DNA of 64,000 nucleotides from JBQLZQ01 sp052168355 (lineage in GTDB: Bacteria > Pseudomonadota > Alphaproteobacteria > DSM-16000 > Inquilinaceae): NCBI GenBank assembly GCA_052168355.1, contig JBQLZQ010000063.1:12691-76690 (forward strand), read 5' to 3'. Positions 8,897 to 19,653 of the stretch are shown here, piece by piece. The notes below the pieces were generated by a model. That model did not search any database. It saw only the letters and a program-made list of their open reading frames with translations, and was not told the DNA's origin. The position numbers were made by a program, and so were the translations under genes. How positions within the stretch are numbered: position 1 is the first letter of the stretch; each line of letters begins with the position of its first letter.

Positions 8897-9511
8897 ATGA
8901 GCAAGCGTGAGAGCTCGAAGTACAAGATCGACCGCCGCCTGGGCCTCAATCTGTGGGGCCGGCCGAAAAGCCCGGTCAACCGGCGCGAATACGGCCCCGG
9001 CCAGCACGGCCAGCGCCGCAAGAAGCCGACCGATTTCGGCACCCAGCTGATGGCCAAGCAGAAGCTCAAGGGCTATTACGGCAACATCGGCGAGAAGAAA
9101 TTCCGCCGCTATTACGAGGAAGCCGTGCGCCGCCGCGGCGACACCGGCGAGCAGTTGATCGCGCTTTTGGAGCAGCGGCTCGACGCCATCGTCTACCGCC
9201 TCAAATTCGTGCCCACCGTGTTCGCGGCGCGCCAGTTCGTCAATCACGGCCATATCCGCGTCAACGGCAAGCGCGTCAACATTCCGTCCTACCAGGTCAA
9301 GCTGGGCGACGAGATCGCGATCAAGGAAAAGTCCCGCGACCTGCCGATCGTTCTGGAAGGAGCCGGGTCGCCCGAGCGCGACGTGCCCGACTATCTGGAG
9401 GTCGATCACAAGACCATGCGCGGCCGCATGACCCGGCTGCCGCAACTGGCCGACGTTCCCTATCCGGTGCAGATGGAACCCAATCTGGTGATCGAGTTCT
9501 ACTCGCGCTGA
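8897..9511 (+). CDS. rpsD: 30S ribosomal protein S4
   Basis: 204 residues. ATG 8897 is preferred over an upstream in-frame ATG at 8801 because it gives the canonical N-terminus MSKRESSKYKIDRR and has AAGGAG about 6 bp upstream; the 32 codons before it are not S4-like. The S4 RNA-binding domain is seen as the RLDAIVYRLKF..RQFVNHGHIRVNGKRVN region. S4 is a primary 16S rRNA binding protein and nucleates assembly of the small-subunit body. The gene is monocistronic, with its own promoter and terminator. Confidence 0.98.
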   Translation: MSKRESSKYKIDRRLGLNLWGRPKSPVNRREYGPGQHGQRRKKPTDFGTQLMAKQKLKGYYGNIGEKKFRRYYEEAVRRRGDTGEQLIALLEQRLDAIVYRLKFVPTVFAARQFVNHGHIRVNGKRVNIPSYQVKLGDEIAIKEKSRDLPIVLEGAGSPERDVPDYLEVDHKTMRGRMTRLPQLADVPYPVQMEPNLVIEFYSR

Positions 9512-9541
9512 CCGATCTGCCTTCGCGCTATTCGGCCGAAC

Positions 9542-9572
9542 ACGGCGCGCCCTTCACCGGGTGCGCCGTTTT
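9542..9572 (+). terminator. Rho-independent terminator of rpsD
   Basis: The arms ACGGCGC and GCGCCGT pair perfectly, extended inwards by CCC/GGG, and are followed by TTTT. The hairpin starts 31 bp after the rpsD stop. Confidence 0.8.
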
Positions 9573-9609
9573 CATGTGAGGTCACGGGTCTCAAACGGGG
9601 AGCACCGCC

Positions 9610-10311
9610 ATGCCCAGCACGCCGCACACCGAACGGCATTTCCGGGCGCCCGACAGCGTGCGGGACGTGGTCATCGGCATGGCCGACGGGTTGACCGTGC
9701 CGTTCGCGCTGGCCGCCGGCCTGTCCGGGGCGGTGGCCGCGACCGATATCGTCGTGACCGCCGGCGCGGCCGAGATCGCCGCCGGGGCGATCGCCATGGG
9801 GCTGGGCGGGTTTCTGGCCGCCCGCACCGATGAGCACCACTACCGGTCGGAGTATCGCCGCGAATGGCACGAGACCGAGCATCTGCCGGACGAGGAGCGG
9901 GCCGAGGTGGTGCGCATCCTGCGCGATCAGGGGCTGGAGGGTCAGCCGCTGGACCTGGTGGTCGACGCCATCACGTCGGATCGCACCCGCTGGGTCAATT
10001 TCATGATGCGCTACGAGCTGGGGCTGGAAAAGCCGGAGCGGCGCCGTGCCCCCATCAGCGCGCTGACCATCGGCGGGTCCTACATCGTCGGCGGTCTGAT
10101 CCCGCTGTTCCCGTACATGCTGACCACCGACATGCGCACGGCGCTGTACGAGTCGATCGCCGTGACCCTGGTGTCGCTGGGTGTCTTCGGCGCGGTCAAG
10201 GGCAAGCTGACCGGGATGCCGCCACTGGTCAGCGGGCTGCAAACCCTGGCCGTCGGCGGTGTCGCCGCCGCCGCCGCCTTTCTCATCGCCCGTCTGATCG
10301 GCGGGGGCTGA
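9610..10311 (+). CDS. VIT1/CCC1-family iron or manganese transporter
   Basis: 233 residues. The N-terminus VRDVVIGMADGLTVPFALAAGL is the family hallmark. Two helices are followed by a charged cytosolic stretch with many Glu/His residues (about residues 78-120, DEHHYRSEYRREWHETEH) that forms the metal-binding region in the family, and then by three more helices. Members move Fe2+ or Mn2+ out of the cytosol in exchange for protons. Metal preference is not decidable. It ends 7 bp before the convergent MarR gene. Confidence 0.87.
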   Translation: MPSTPHTERHFRAPDSVRDVVIGMADGLTVPFALAAGLSGAVAATDIVVTAGAAEIAAGAIAMGLGGFLAARTDEHHYRSEYRREWHETEHLPDEERAEVVRILRDQGLEGQPLDLVVDAITSDRTRWVNFMMRYELGLEKPERRRAPISALTIGGSYIVGGLIPLFPYMLTTDMRTALYESIAVTLVSLGVFGAVKGKLTGMPPLVSGLQTLAVGGVAAAAAFLIARLIGGG

Positions 10312-10318
10312 GCCGCGG

Positions 10319-10774
10319 TCAGTCGGCCCAGGACGGCGTGGCGCGGGCCAAGCGGTCGAGCAGGGCGGCAAGCGTGTTCCGCTCGGCCTGGCTGAGGCAT
10401 TCCAGCATCTTGCTCTCCCGCTCCTCGAACATGGGCATGATCCGCCCGTAGAGATCGCGCCCCTCGGCGGTCAGGCGCAGGATGGCCCGCCGCGCGTCGG
10501 CGCTGTCGTCCTCCCGGACGATCAGGCCTTTCTTGACCAAGGTTGCCGCGGCCCTACTGACCGTGTTGCGCGGCTGTTCGGTGATCTCGCAGATGTCGCG
10601 GGGGTTCAGACGGTCGCGAAAGACCAGGCAGATCAGGATGGTCCATTCGGGACGGATGATCCCGAACTGCTGCTCCATCCGGCGCAAAAGCGGCTCGCGG
10701 TAGAAATTCGTGAGGAACGCCATGCGATAGGCGATGGGGATGGGAACCCCGTCGAGGATGTCGAGCAGCTTCAC
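10319..10774 (-). CDS. MarR-family transcriptional regulator
   Basis: 151 residues from GTG 10774. A longer open frame exists upstream but reads antisense-like RG-rich sequence, and the GTG overlaps the stop of the preceding gene as GTGA, a coupling signature. The winged-helix part is visible as PEWTILICLVFRDRLNPRDIC, the recognition region EQPRNTVSRAAATLVKKGLI, and the wing REDDSADARRAILRLTAEG. MarR proteins are dimeric repressors often released by aromatic or other small acids. Coupling to the lyase gene suggests it controls that gene and the divergent TRAP operon. Confidence 0.9.
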   Translation of the reverse strand: MKLLDILDGVPIPIAYRMAFLTNFYREPLLRRMEQQFGIIRPEWTILICLVFRDRLNPRDICEITEQPRNTVSRAAATLVKKGLIVREDDSADARRAILRLTAEGRDLYGRIMPMFEERESKMLECLSQAERNTLAALLDRLARATPSWAD

Positions 10775-11637
10775 CGGACGGTCGCCGCCGGTTCGCCGTA
10801 ACCGGTCAGGCGCAGCAGTTCGGCGTGGCTCAGTCGGCGATCCGACGGCCGGCCGGTCGCGATGGCGGCCAGCGCGTCGCGTACGCCGGCGGCGGCGGCC
10901 CCGATCAGGGTGATCGGGTAGGCCACCATGGCGAAGCCGAGCTCCTGCAACCGGGCCGGCGGCAGGATCGGGCTGGCCCCGCCCTCCAGCATGTTGGCCA
11001 GGCACGGCAGATCGCTCGCCCGCGTAAAGGCCTCCATCTCAGCCTCCGATCGTGGCGTCTCCATGAACAGCATGTCGGCGCCGGCATCGGCAAAGGCCCG
11101 GATGCGGTCGAGGGCGCTCTCCAGGTCCTCCACGCCGCGCGCGTCGGTGCGGGCCAGGATCAGGATGCGGCCGCCGCTTTCCTCGCGTGCCCGCACGGCG
11201 GCGTCGATCCGCGCCACGGCCTCGGCGAACGGAACCACGGACTTGCCCGACAGATGGCCGCAGCGCTTTGGCCACGTCTGATCCTCGATCATGACGGCCG
11301 CCGCGCCGGCCTGGGCCAGGTCCAGCACCGTCCTGCGGATGTTGGCATCACCCCCGTAACCGGTGTCGCCGTCGCAGATCACCGGGCGGCCGGCGGCGCG
11401 GATGATCGCGCGCGCGGTCTCAAGCATCTCCGTGGCGCTGGCGAGGCCGATGTCGGGGAAGGCGAAGCGCGACGCCACCGCGCCATACCCCCCCATGAAC
11501 ATCGCGTCGAACCCCGCTTCGGCCGCCAGACGGGCCGAAAGCGCATCATAGGGGCAGGGCAGCACCAGGATCTCCTGCCGCGCGATCAATGCGCGCAAGC
11601 GATCCGCCTGTCCAGGCACCGCATCACAGGAGGTCAT
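10771..11637 (-). CDS. Isocitrate lyase/PEP mutase superfamily enzyme
   Basis: 288 residues. ATG 11637 is preferred to a TTG two codons upstream and has AGAGG at a suitable distance. It has a TIM-barrel with the D-x-D-T-G-Y-G metal site (ICDGDTGYGG, about 87-96) and the lid motif KRCGH at 124-128, both typical of the superfamily that cleaves or rearranges C-C or P-C bonds next to a carboxylate (methylisocitrate lyase, oxaloacetate decarboxylase, carboxyphosphonoenolpyruvate mutase). The exact substrate is open. It is transcribed with the MarR gene and diverges from a TRAP carboxylate transporter, which suggests it degrades the imported acid. Confidence 0.85.
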   Translation of the reverse strand: MTSCDAVPGQADRLRALIARQEILVLPCPYDALSARLAAEAGFDAMFMGGYGAVASRFAFPDIGLASATEMLETARAIIRAAGRPVICDGDTGYGGDANIRRTVLDLAQAGAAAVMIEDQTWPKRCGHLSGKSVVPFAEAVARIDAAVRAREESGGRILILARTDARGVEDLESALDRIRAFADAGADMLFMETPRSEAEMEAFTRASDLPCLANMLEGGASPILPPARLQELGFAMVAYPITLIGAAAAGVRDALAAIATGRPSDRRLSHAELLRLTGYGEPAATVR

Positions 11638-11654
11638 GTCCAAGCCTCTTCAGT

Positions 11655-11691
11655 TGTCCCGTTTGGGACGATTATTGTTCCATGTGGGGCA
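11655..11691. promoter_or_regulatory. Two operator-like dyads between the PEP-mutase-like gene and the TRAP operon
   Basis: Dyad 1 is GTCCC-GTTT-GGGAC (11656-11669), perfect. Dyad 2 is TGTTCC-ATGT-GGGGCA (11676-11691), imperfect. Extended to 16 bp they share 11 positions. Their centres are 21 bp apart, two helical turns, so two dimers would sit on the same DNA face. They lie about 20 bp upstream of the lyase start and 62 bp upstream of dctQ. The MarR protein encoded next door is the obvious candidate, but this is inference. Confidence 0.5.
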
Positions 11692-11752
11692 AATTTAGGC
11701 TAGCGTTTCGGCAAAGGCCAGCACAAGCGGCCGGCATGAGGGTAGGGAGGCC

Positions 11753-12319
11753 ATGAGGAGCGAGACCGTCGCCGGGACGGCCGGCCGCGCGCCGGTGTGG
11801 GAAACCTGGACGCTCAACTTTTTCGCGGGTCTGACCATCCTGCTGATGGTCGCGATCGCGGTCCAGGTCGCGTGCAGCTTTTTCGACATCAACCCGCTCG
11901 TCGCCTTTACGACCGCGGTGCCGGTTCTCGGTCGCGCGGTCACCTTGAACTCGCTTCTCGATCTCCAATGGCATTTTCTGGTGATCATCGGGTTGCTGCC
12001 GTCGGCGCTGGTGTGGCGTCGCGATCGTCATGTGCGGGTCGATTTTCTCTATGCCGGCTGGACGCCCCGGCGTCGGGCGTGGATCGACCTGATCGGGCAT
12101 CTGCTGTTGACGGCGCCGTTTCTGGCGATGTGCATCCCGGCCTCCTGGGCGTTCATGGAGCGGGCGTGGGTGTCGGCGGAGATGTCGCCCAACGGCGGCC
12201 TCACGGACCGGTTTCTGATCAAGGCGATGCTGCCCGCCGGGTTCGTTTTGCTGGCGGCGGCGCTGGTCGCCGACCTGCCGGGCTTGGCGCGCCGCGCGCT
12301 GGGGCGCGGCGATCGTTGA
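11753..12319 (+). CDS. TRAP transporter small permease subunit (DctQ type)
   Basis: 188 residues with four predicted membrane helices and the DctQ-type segments WHFLVIIGLLPSALVWRRDRHVRVDFLY and RAWIDLIGHLL. AGGGAGG lies about 5 bp before the ATG. DctQ forms the membrane complex with DctM for Na+-driven uptake of a carboxylate delivered by DctP. Its stop overlaps the DctM ATG (TGATG), so translation is coupled. Confidence 0.9.
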   Translation: MRSETVAGTAGRAPVWETWTLNFFAGLTILLMVAIAVQVACSFFDINPLVAFTTAVPVLGRAVTLNSLLDLQWHFLVIIGLLPSALVWRRDRHVRVDFLYAGWTPRRRAWIDLIGHLLLTAPFLAMCIPASWAFMERAWVSAEMSPNGGLTDRFLIKAMLPAGFVLLAAALVADLPGLARRALGRGDR

Positions 12320-13632
12320 TGGATCACGCGCTGCCCATCCTGATGGCGGTGGCAACGCTGATGGCGGTGCTGGCCGGGTATCGGGTTGCCTTCGTTCTGG
12401 CCGGCTCGGCGGCGGTGTTCATTCTGATTTCGGACCTGCCGGTCGCGTTCTTTCGGCTGATCGTCAGCCGCGTCTTCGCCAATGTCCTGTCCAACTGGCT
12501 GCTGGTCGCCATCCCGATGTTCATCTTCATGGGGCTGATCCTGGAGAGGGCCGGCGTTGCCGAACAAGCGCTAAAGGGGGCGCAGCGGGCCCTGGGCGGA
12601 TCGGCGGCGGGCATGGGGCTGTCGGTGCTGGCGATCGGCGTGATGCTGGCGGCCGCGTCGGGCATCGTCGGTGCCTCGGTCGTGCTTCTCGCCCTGCTGG
12701 CGCTGCCCCGCCTGGAGGAAGCGGGATACGACCGGCCCCTGTCGGCCGGACTGATCGCGTCAGCGGGGACCCTGGCGATCCTCATCCCGCCGTCGGTCAT
12801 GCTGATCATCCTCGGCGACCAGTTGCAGGCGCCGGTGCCCGACATGTTTGCCGGCGCCATCGGGCCAGGGCTGCTGCTGGTCGCCGTGTACGCGGTCTAT
12901 GTCGTGGTGCGGACGCGCGGACTGCCCGGCACCGTCCGGCCGAGCCGGGGCGTGCTGCGCGACTTGCCGGGCAGCCTTTTCGACACCCTGCCGCTGCTGA
13001 TCCTCATCGTCTGTGTCCTGGGGTCGATCCTCAGCGGTCTTGCCACCCCGACGGAGGCGAGCGGCCTTGGCGCGCTTGGCGCCATGGGGATCGCGGCGCT
13101 CTACGGCCGGTTCCGTATCGCCGTCATTTTCGAGGCGGCACGGGAAACGGTCGTGGCCACGGCCATGGTCTTGGCGGTGATGATCGGCGCGACCTGTTTT
13201 TCCGCGGTGTTCCGGGGGATTGGCGGTGACGACGCGATCATCGACGCGCTGGCCGGCATCGGTGTCGGTGCGTGGGGAACGCTGGCCATTTTCATGGCGG
13301 TGATCTTCCTGCTTGGCTTTGTGCTCGACTGGCTGGAGATCACGCTCATTCTGATCCCGATCTTTGCGCCCATCGTTATCGCGCTCGACTTCGGAAACGG
13401 CCTGGATCCCCAATCGGCGGTGATTTGGTTCGGCATTCTGGTGGCGGTCAACCTGCAGACATCGTTCCTGACGCCGCCGTTCGGCTTCTCGCTCTTCTAC
13501 CTGCGCGGCGCCGTGGGTGACAGGCTGTCGGCCCGCGAGATCCACCGCGGCGTCGCACCCTTCATCGCGTTGCAACTGATTGTCCTGGGATTGGTGATGG
13601 CCTTCCCGGGGATTGTCGTCGGGCTGTTCTAA
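12319..13632 (+). CDS. TRAP transporter large permease subunit (DctM type)
   Basis: 437 residues from ATG 12319, which overlaps the DctQ stop; the longer upstream frame is only a shadow of dctQ. It is highly hydrophobic, with about twelve helices. Typical DctM stretches are LLVAIPMFIFMGLILERAG, GTLAILIPPSVMLIILGD and the C-terminal VNLQTSFLTPPFGFSLFYLRG. It carries the elevator-type transport path of the TRAP system. Confidence 0.93.
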   Translation: MDHALPILMAVATLMAVLAGYRVAFVLAGSAAVFILISDLPVAFFRLIVSRVFANVLSNWLLVAIPMFIFMGLILERAGVAEQALKGAQRALGGSAAGMGLSVLAIGVMLAAASGIVGASVVLLALLALPRLEEAGYDRPLSAGLIASAGTLAILIPPSVMLIILGDQLQAPVPDMFAGAIGPGLLLVAVYAVYVVVRTRGLPGTVRPSRGVLRDLPGSLFDTLPLLILIVCVLGSILSGLATPTEASGLGALGAMGIAALYGRFRIAVIFEAARETVVATAMVLAVMIGATCFSAVFRGIGGDDAIIDALAGIGVGAWGTLAIFMAVIFLLGFVLDWLEITLILIPIFAPIVIALDFGNGLDPQSAVIWFGILVAVNLQTSFLTPPFGFSLFYLRGAVGDRLSAREIHRGVAPFIALQLIVLGLVMAFPGIVVGLF

Positions 13633-13683
13633 CGAACGGCGCCAGGTCTCGTTACGAACCGGAAACCCATGGGAGGAAAATCG

Positions 13684-14703
13684 ATGAAAACCCTGCTTCT
13701 TACGGCCGCTTGCATCGTGTTCGCTGCAACCGGTGCGACAGCGAGCGAGCTCACCCTGCAAAGCGCCTTTGGCAAGACCCTGCCGATCCTCGGGCCCGCC
13801 GCGGACCGCTTCGCCGAACGGGTCGGGACGCTGACCGACGGCGAGGTGACGTTCAAGCACTTCGGCGACGGAGAACTGTCGCCGGCGTTCGAGATCCTCG
13901 ACAATGTCGGGGCCGGCGCCATCGACGCGGGCTGGTCCTATGCCGGCTATGCGGCGGGCAAGGCTCCGGCCGCCGCCCTTTTCGGATCGATCCCGTTCGG
14001 TCCGGATGCGATGAAGTACGTCTCTTGGGTTCACCATGGCGGCGGGCTGGAGTTGTGGCGCGAGATCTACGCCCCGTTCGGCGTCGTGCCGATGCCCTGC
14101 GGCGTCATCATTTCCGAGGCGGGCGGATGGTACACGCGGGAGATCGCCTCGCCCGAGGATCTGCAGGGCCTCAACATCCGGATCGGCGGGCTTGGCGGCG
14201 CCATTCTGGCCAAGCTGGGCGCCAACCCGATGTCGCTGCCGGCCGGGGAGATTTCCACGTCGCTCGAAACCGGCAGGCTCGACGCGACCGAGCTGAGCTT
14301 TCCGCTGATCGACAAGCTTCTCGGCTTCGACAAGGTGGCCAAGCACTACTACTTCCCGGGCTGGCATCAGCCGTCGGGCTTTATCGAGTTCTACATGAAC
14401 CAGGACCGTTGGGACGCGCTCACCGACCAGCAGCGCGCCGCCATCGAGACCGCGTGCATGGATGTGAATTTGTGGACCATCGGCATCGCCGTCGCCGGCC
14501 AGGAGGAGGCTCTTGAGGCGTTCAGGGCGAACGGTGTCTCGGTCGAGCGGTTTCCCGACAGCGTAATCGAGGCGCTGCGCGGTGCGGCCGACGAGGTCTA
14601 CGCGGAAAACGCCGCCAACGATCCGATGTTCAAGCGGGTGATCGACAGCTACCGCGCCTTTTCCGGACCTTACGACGAGTACCGCGCGCTCAGCGATCTT
14701 TGA
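13684..14703 (+). CDS. TRAP transporter periplasmic substrate-binding protein (DctP type)
   Basis: 339 residues from ATG 13684. The in-frame ATG five codons earlier overlaps the GGAGG ribosome site and is less likely. A signal peptide MKTLLLTAACIVFAATGATA precedes the mature start SELTLQSAF. The DctP fold is indicated by LQGLNIRIGGLGG and by the loop that normally carries the carboxylate-binding Arg (here in NIRIGG). It binds an organic acid and hands it to the DctQM pair encoded just upstream. The operon order Q-M-P places the binding-protein gene last, unlike the other transporters in this window. Confidence 0.9.
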   Translation: MKTLLLTAACIVFAATGATASELTLQSAFGKTLPILGPAADRFAERVGTLTDGEVTFKHFGDGELSPAFEILDNVGAGAIDAGWSYAGYAAGKAPAAALFGSIPFGPDAMKYVSWVHHGGGLELWREIYAPFGVVPMPCGVIISEAGGWYTREIASPEDLQGLNIRIGGLGGAILAKLGANPMSLPAGEISTSLETGRLDATELSFPLIDKLLGFDKVAKHYYFPGWHQPSGFIEFYMNQDRWDALTDQQRAAIETACMDVNLWTIGIAVAGQEEALEAFRANGVSVERFPDSVIEALRGAADEVYAENAANDPMFKRVIDSYRAFSGPYDEYRALSDL

Positions 14704-14713
14704 GCCCGCCGGC

Positions 14714-15631
14714 ATGTCCCTGCGGCTGAAGGCGTTCGGGTCCTACCGGGCCGGGGGTCGGCCGGTGACGGTGACGGGTGAACCGGTGCGCCGGATCGCC
14801 TTCACCGACATCACCCACTACGACGTCGATCCCAACGGCACGTTCCTGACCGAAAGCGCCTATGTTCAGTACTTCACCCCGGCGGACCGCAATGCCGAGC
14901 CGCCGGCGGTTCTTCTTCATGGCGGCGGCATGACCGGCGCCATGTGGGAAACCACGCCGGACGGCAGGCCGGGATGGCTGCACGGTCTGTTGGATGCGGG
15001 GTTCGAGGTCCACGTGGTCGACAATGTCGAACGCGGCCGTGCGGGGTGGATGCCCGGCCTCTGGGCTGGCGCGCCCCTCCTGCGGTCGATGGAGGAGGCA
15101 TGGACCTTGTTTCGGTTCGGCCCGCCCGACGGCTTTGCCGACCGGCGCGCCTTTGACGGGCAGCAGTTCCCGGTCGATTGCCTGGACGAGGTGGCAAAGG
15201 GGTTCGTGCCGCGCTGGACATCCACCACGGATGCCCAGGTCGCGGCGCTGCGCGCGGTTCTGGAGAGGGTCGGCCAGGCGATTTTGGTGTGTCACAGCCA
15301 GGGCGGGGAGGTGGCATTTCGGGCCGCCGCCGGGGCTCCCGATCGGGTTGCCGCCATCCTTGCGGTGGAACCGTCGGGGGCCATGGATGCGGTCGCCGAT
15401 CTTGCGACGATCCCCGTTACCGTCGTCCATGGCGACTATCTGGACACGGCGCCGATCTGGCGGGATCTCGCGGCGCGGTGGACGACGATGGCGCAGCGTC
15501 TGCGGGACCGGGGCGGCCGGGCGGCCATCGTCGATCTGACGCGCATCGCCGCCGGCGCCAGCCACATGCCGATGATGGACCGTGCGTCGGACCGGTATCT
15601 TGACGCGATCATCGCCGACAGGTGCCGGTAA
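14714..15631 (+). CDS. Alpha/beta-fold hydrolase
   Basis: 305 residues. The oxyanion-hole segment LLHGGGMTGAMW and the nucleophile elbow CHSQGG, with Ser in place of the GxSxG centre, fix the fold. The late segment GASHMPMMD supplies the expected catalytic His. It starts 10 bp after the TRAP binding-protein gene and is probably its last operon member, so it may hydrolyse an ester or lactone form of the transported acid. Substrate unknown. Confidence 0.8.
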   Translation: MSLRLKAFGSYRAGGRPVTVTGEPVRRIAFTDITHYDVDPNGTFLTESAYVQYFTPADRNAEPPAVLLHGGGMTGAMWETTPDGRPGWLHGLLDAGFEVHVVDNVERGRAGWMPGLWAGAPLLRSMEEAWTLFRFGPPDGFADRRAFDGQQFPVDCLDEVAKGFVPRWTSTTDAQVAALRAVLERVGQAILVCHSQGGEVAFRAAAGAPDRVAAILAVEPSGAMDAVADLATIPVTVVHGDYLDTAPIWRDLAARWTTMAQRLRDRGGRAAIVDLTRIAAGASHMPMMDRASDRYLDAIIADRCR

Positions 15632-15660
15632 AGGCCATACCATGGCGGCCGTCGCGTGAC

Positions 15661-16620
15661 CTATCGGCTCACCGATCGGTGCCGGGCGGCACGCCCGCTG
15701 CGCCGGAGGCCATCGCCGCTGTACAGGGCAAGACCGGTCCAGATAAGGGCGAACGTGACCAGATGGGCCGGAGAGAACGGTTCCGCGAACACCAGGACGG
15801 CCAGCAGGAACTGCAGGGTCGGCGCCACATACTGCATCAGCCCGATCATCGACAGCGGCAGGCGCTGGGCGCCGTAGGTGAACAGCAACAGCGGCAGCCC
15901 GGTGATCACGCCCGCGGCGATCAGCAGGGCCGTGGGACCCCATCCGGCGCCACCCCAGGCGACGGGGCCGAAACTGGCATCGCCGCCGGCCGACGCGCCG
16001 AGCCAGAGCAGAAAAACCAACGCCACCGGAGCCATCAGCAGGGTTTCCACGAACAGGCCGTGGATCGGATCGAAATTCGCCATCTTGCGGACCAGGGCGT
16101 AGAAGCCAAAGGAAAAGGCGAGCCCGAACGAGATCCACGGAACCTGCCCCAGGACGATTATCTGGTTGGCCACCCCGATGCTCGCCAGGACCACGGCCGC
16201 CGCCTGCCAGCGGTTCAGCCGCTCGGACAGGAAAATCATCCCCAGGATGACGTTGACCAGCGGGTTGATGTAATAGCCCAGGCTGGCATGAAGCGTCTTT
16301 TCATCAAGAATGGCAAAGACATACAAGGTCCAGTTGAACGAGATCAGGAGGGTCGTCACGACATAGAGACGCAGAACGCGCCATTGCCTCAACGACGCCA
16401 GGGCGGTCCACAGCTCGTGCCCGCGCCCCAGCAGCACGGCCAGAAGACCGAGGAAGACCACCGTCCACACCACCCGGTGGGCCATGATCTCGAGCGTGCC
16501 CACCGCCTCCACCGCCTTGAAATAGAGCGGCAGGAAGCCCCAGATCAGAAACGCGCCGAACGCCGCGCCCAGCCCGCGGGCCAGGTCGCGGGATGCTCGA
16601 TCGGACGTTTGAGGCGGCAT
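15661..16620 (-). CDS. rarD: RarD-type EamA/DMT family permease
   Basis: 319 residues with ten predicted membrane helices and the RarD landmarks FLIWGFLPLYFKAVE, AHRVVWTVVFL, YINPLVNVILGMIFLSERLNRWQ and MQYVAPTLQFLLAVLVFAEPF. RarD proteins belong to the drug/metabolite transporter superfamily; their substrate is uncertain (chloramphenicol sensitivity is the historical phenotype). It is convergent with the hydrolase, with a 29-bp gap. Confidence 0.88.
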   Translation of the reverse strand: MPPQTSDRASRDLARGLGAAFGAFLIWGFLPLYFKAVEAVGTLEIMAHRVVWTVVFLGLLAVLLGRGHELWTALASLRQWRVLRLYVVTTLLISFNWTLYVFAILDEKTLHASLGYYINPLVNVILGMIFLSERLNRWQAAAVVLASIGVANQIIVLGQVPWISFGLAFSFGFYALVRKMANFDPIHGLFVETLLMAPVALVFLLWLGASAGGDASFGPVAWGGAGWGPTALLIAAGVITGLPLLLFTYGAQRLPLSMIGLMQYVAPTLQFLLAVLVFAEPFSPAHLVTFALIWTGLALYSGDGLRRSGRAARHRSVSR

Positions 16621-16661
16621 CGGTTGAACAATCCCGTGAGAGGACCAAGGGGCCGTGAACG

Positions 16662-16691
16662 AAAAAGGGCGGCCCCGAAAGACCGCCCCTT
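16662..16691 (-). terminator. Rho-independent terminator downstream of grxD
   Basis: Read on the minus strand, AAGGGGCGG pairs with CCGCCCTT (one bulge) and is followed by TTTT. It begins 24 bp after the grxD stop and separates it from rarD. Confidence 0.7.
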
Positions 16692-16714
16692 GGGGTCGAG
16701 CGAGGAAGAACCGG

Positions 16715-17062
16715 TCAGGCGCGCGGCGCGGCGTTGACGCCCCGGCTGTTGAGATATTCGGTCAGCTCGCCGGTTTCGTACATCTCGCGCACGATATCGC
16801 AACCGCCGACGAACTCACCCTTGACGTAAAGCTGCGGCACCGTCGGCCACTCGCTGAATTCCTTGATGCCCTGGCGCAGACCGGGATCGGCGAGCACGTC
16901 GATGCCTTTGAACTGCACGCCCAGATGGGTCAGGATCTGAACCACCGCGGAGGAAAAGCCACACTGAGGAAACACCGGCGTGCCCTTCATGTAAAGCACC
17001 ACGTCGTTCGCTTGGGTGTCCTTACGGATGGCTTCGAAGACGGGATTGTCGATGAGGGTCAT
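16715..17062 (-). CDS. grxD: Monothiol glutaredoxin, Grx4 family
   Basis: 115 residues. The CGFS active site has its single cysteine at 34 (PQCGFS), and the glutathione-binding elements WPTVPQLYVKGEFVGGCDI are complete. CGFS glutaredoxins bind a [2Fe-2S] cluster with glutathione and pass it on, usually with a BolA partner; the BolA gene lies 87 bp upstream in the same direction. The two genes directly follow purL, so they may be read with the purine genes. Confidence 0.95.
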   Translation of the reverse strand: MTLIDNPVFEAIRKDTQANDVVLYMKGTPVFPQCGFSSAVVQILTHLGVQFKGIDVLADPGLRQGIKEFSEWPTVPQLYVKGEFVGGCDIVREMYETGELTEYLNSRGVNAAPRA

Positions 17063-17149
17063 GGGAAGTCCTTATAAACCGAGAAGCGAACGATAGGGCG
17101 AAACCGGTCCACGGCGGCGCGGTGGAAGCGGGCGTCGCATCCGAGACCG

Positions 17150-17389
17150 TCAGCCGGTGGCCGGCGCCGCGGTCTGAAGGGCCAGGGCGTGCAGTTCGCC
17201 GCCCATGCGGCCCTGCAGCGCGCGATACACCATCTGGTGCTGTTGGATGCGTGATTTGCCGGCGAAGGTGGGGCTGACGACATAGGCGGCATAATGGTCG
17301 CCATCGCCGCGCAGATCCTCGATCCGCACGTCGGCGTCGGGGATGCCCTGTTTGATCAGGCCGATGATCTCCGATGGCTCCATAGGCAT
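17150..17389 (-). CDS. BolA-family protein
   Basis: 79 residues from ATG 17389 (a second ATG two codons on is also possible). The family core GDGDHYAAYVVSPTFAGKSRIQQHQMVYRAL is complete, with conserved His residues that co-ligate an iron-sulfur cluster with the CGFS glutaredoxin. The short form without an extra loop resembles the BolA2/IbaG group. It lies between purL and grxD, the usual alphaproteobacterial arrangement as I recall it. Confidence 0.92.
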   Translation of the reverse strand: MPMEPSEIIGLIKQGIPDADVRIEDLRGDGDHYAAYVVSPTFAGKSRIQQHQMVYRALQGRMGGELHALALQTAAPATG

Positions 17390-17445
17390 GGTGTCGTTCT
17401 CCCTCCCTCGACGCGAACGGCTGGCCCGCTTCGGTCGCGGGCCCC

Positions 17446-19649
<2,204 letters not shown>

Positions 19650-19653
<4 letters not shown>

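Noticed and set aside
15622..16737. 371-residue plus-strand open frame
   Set aside because: Antisense to rarD, which has a complete family pattern and its own start.
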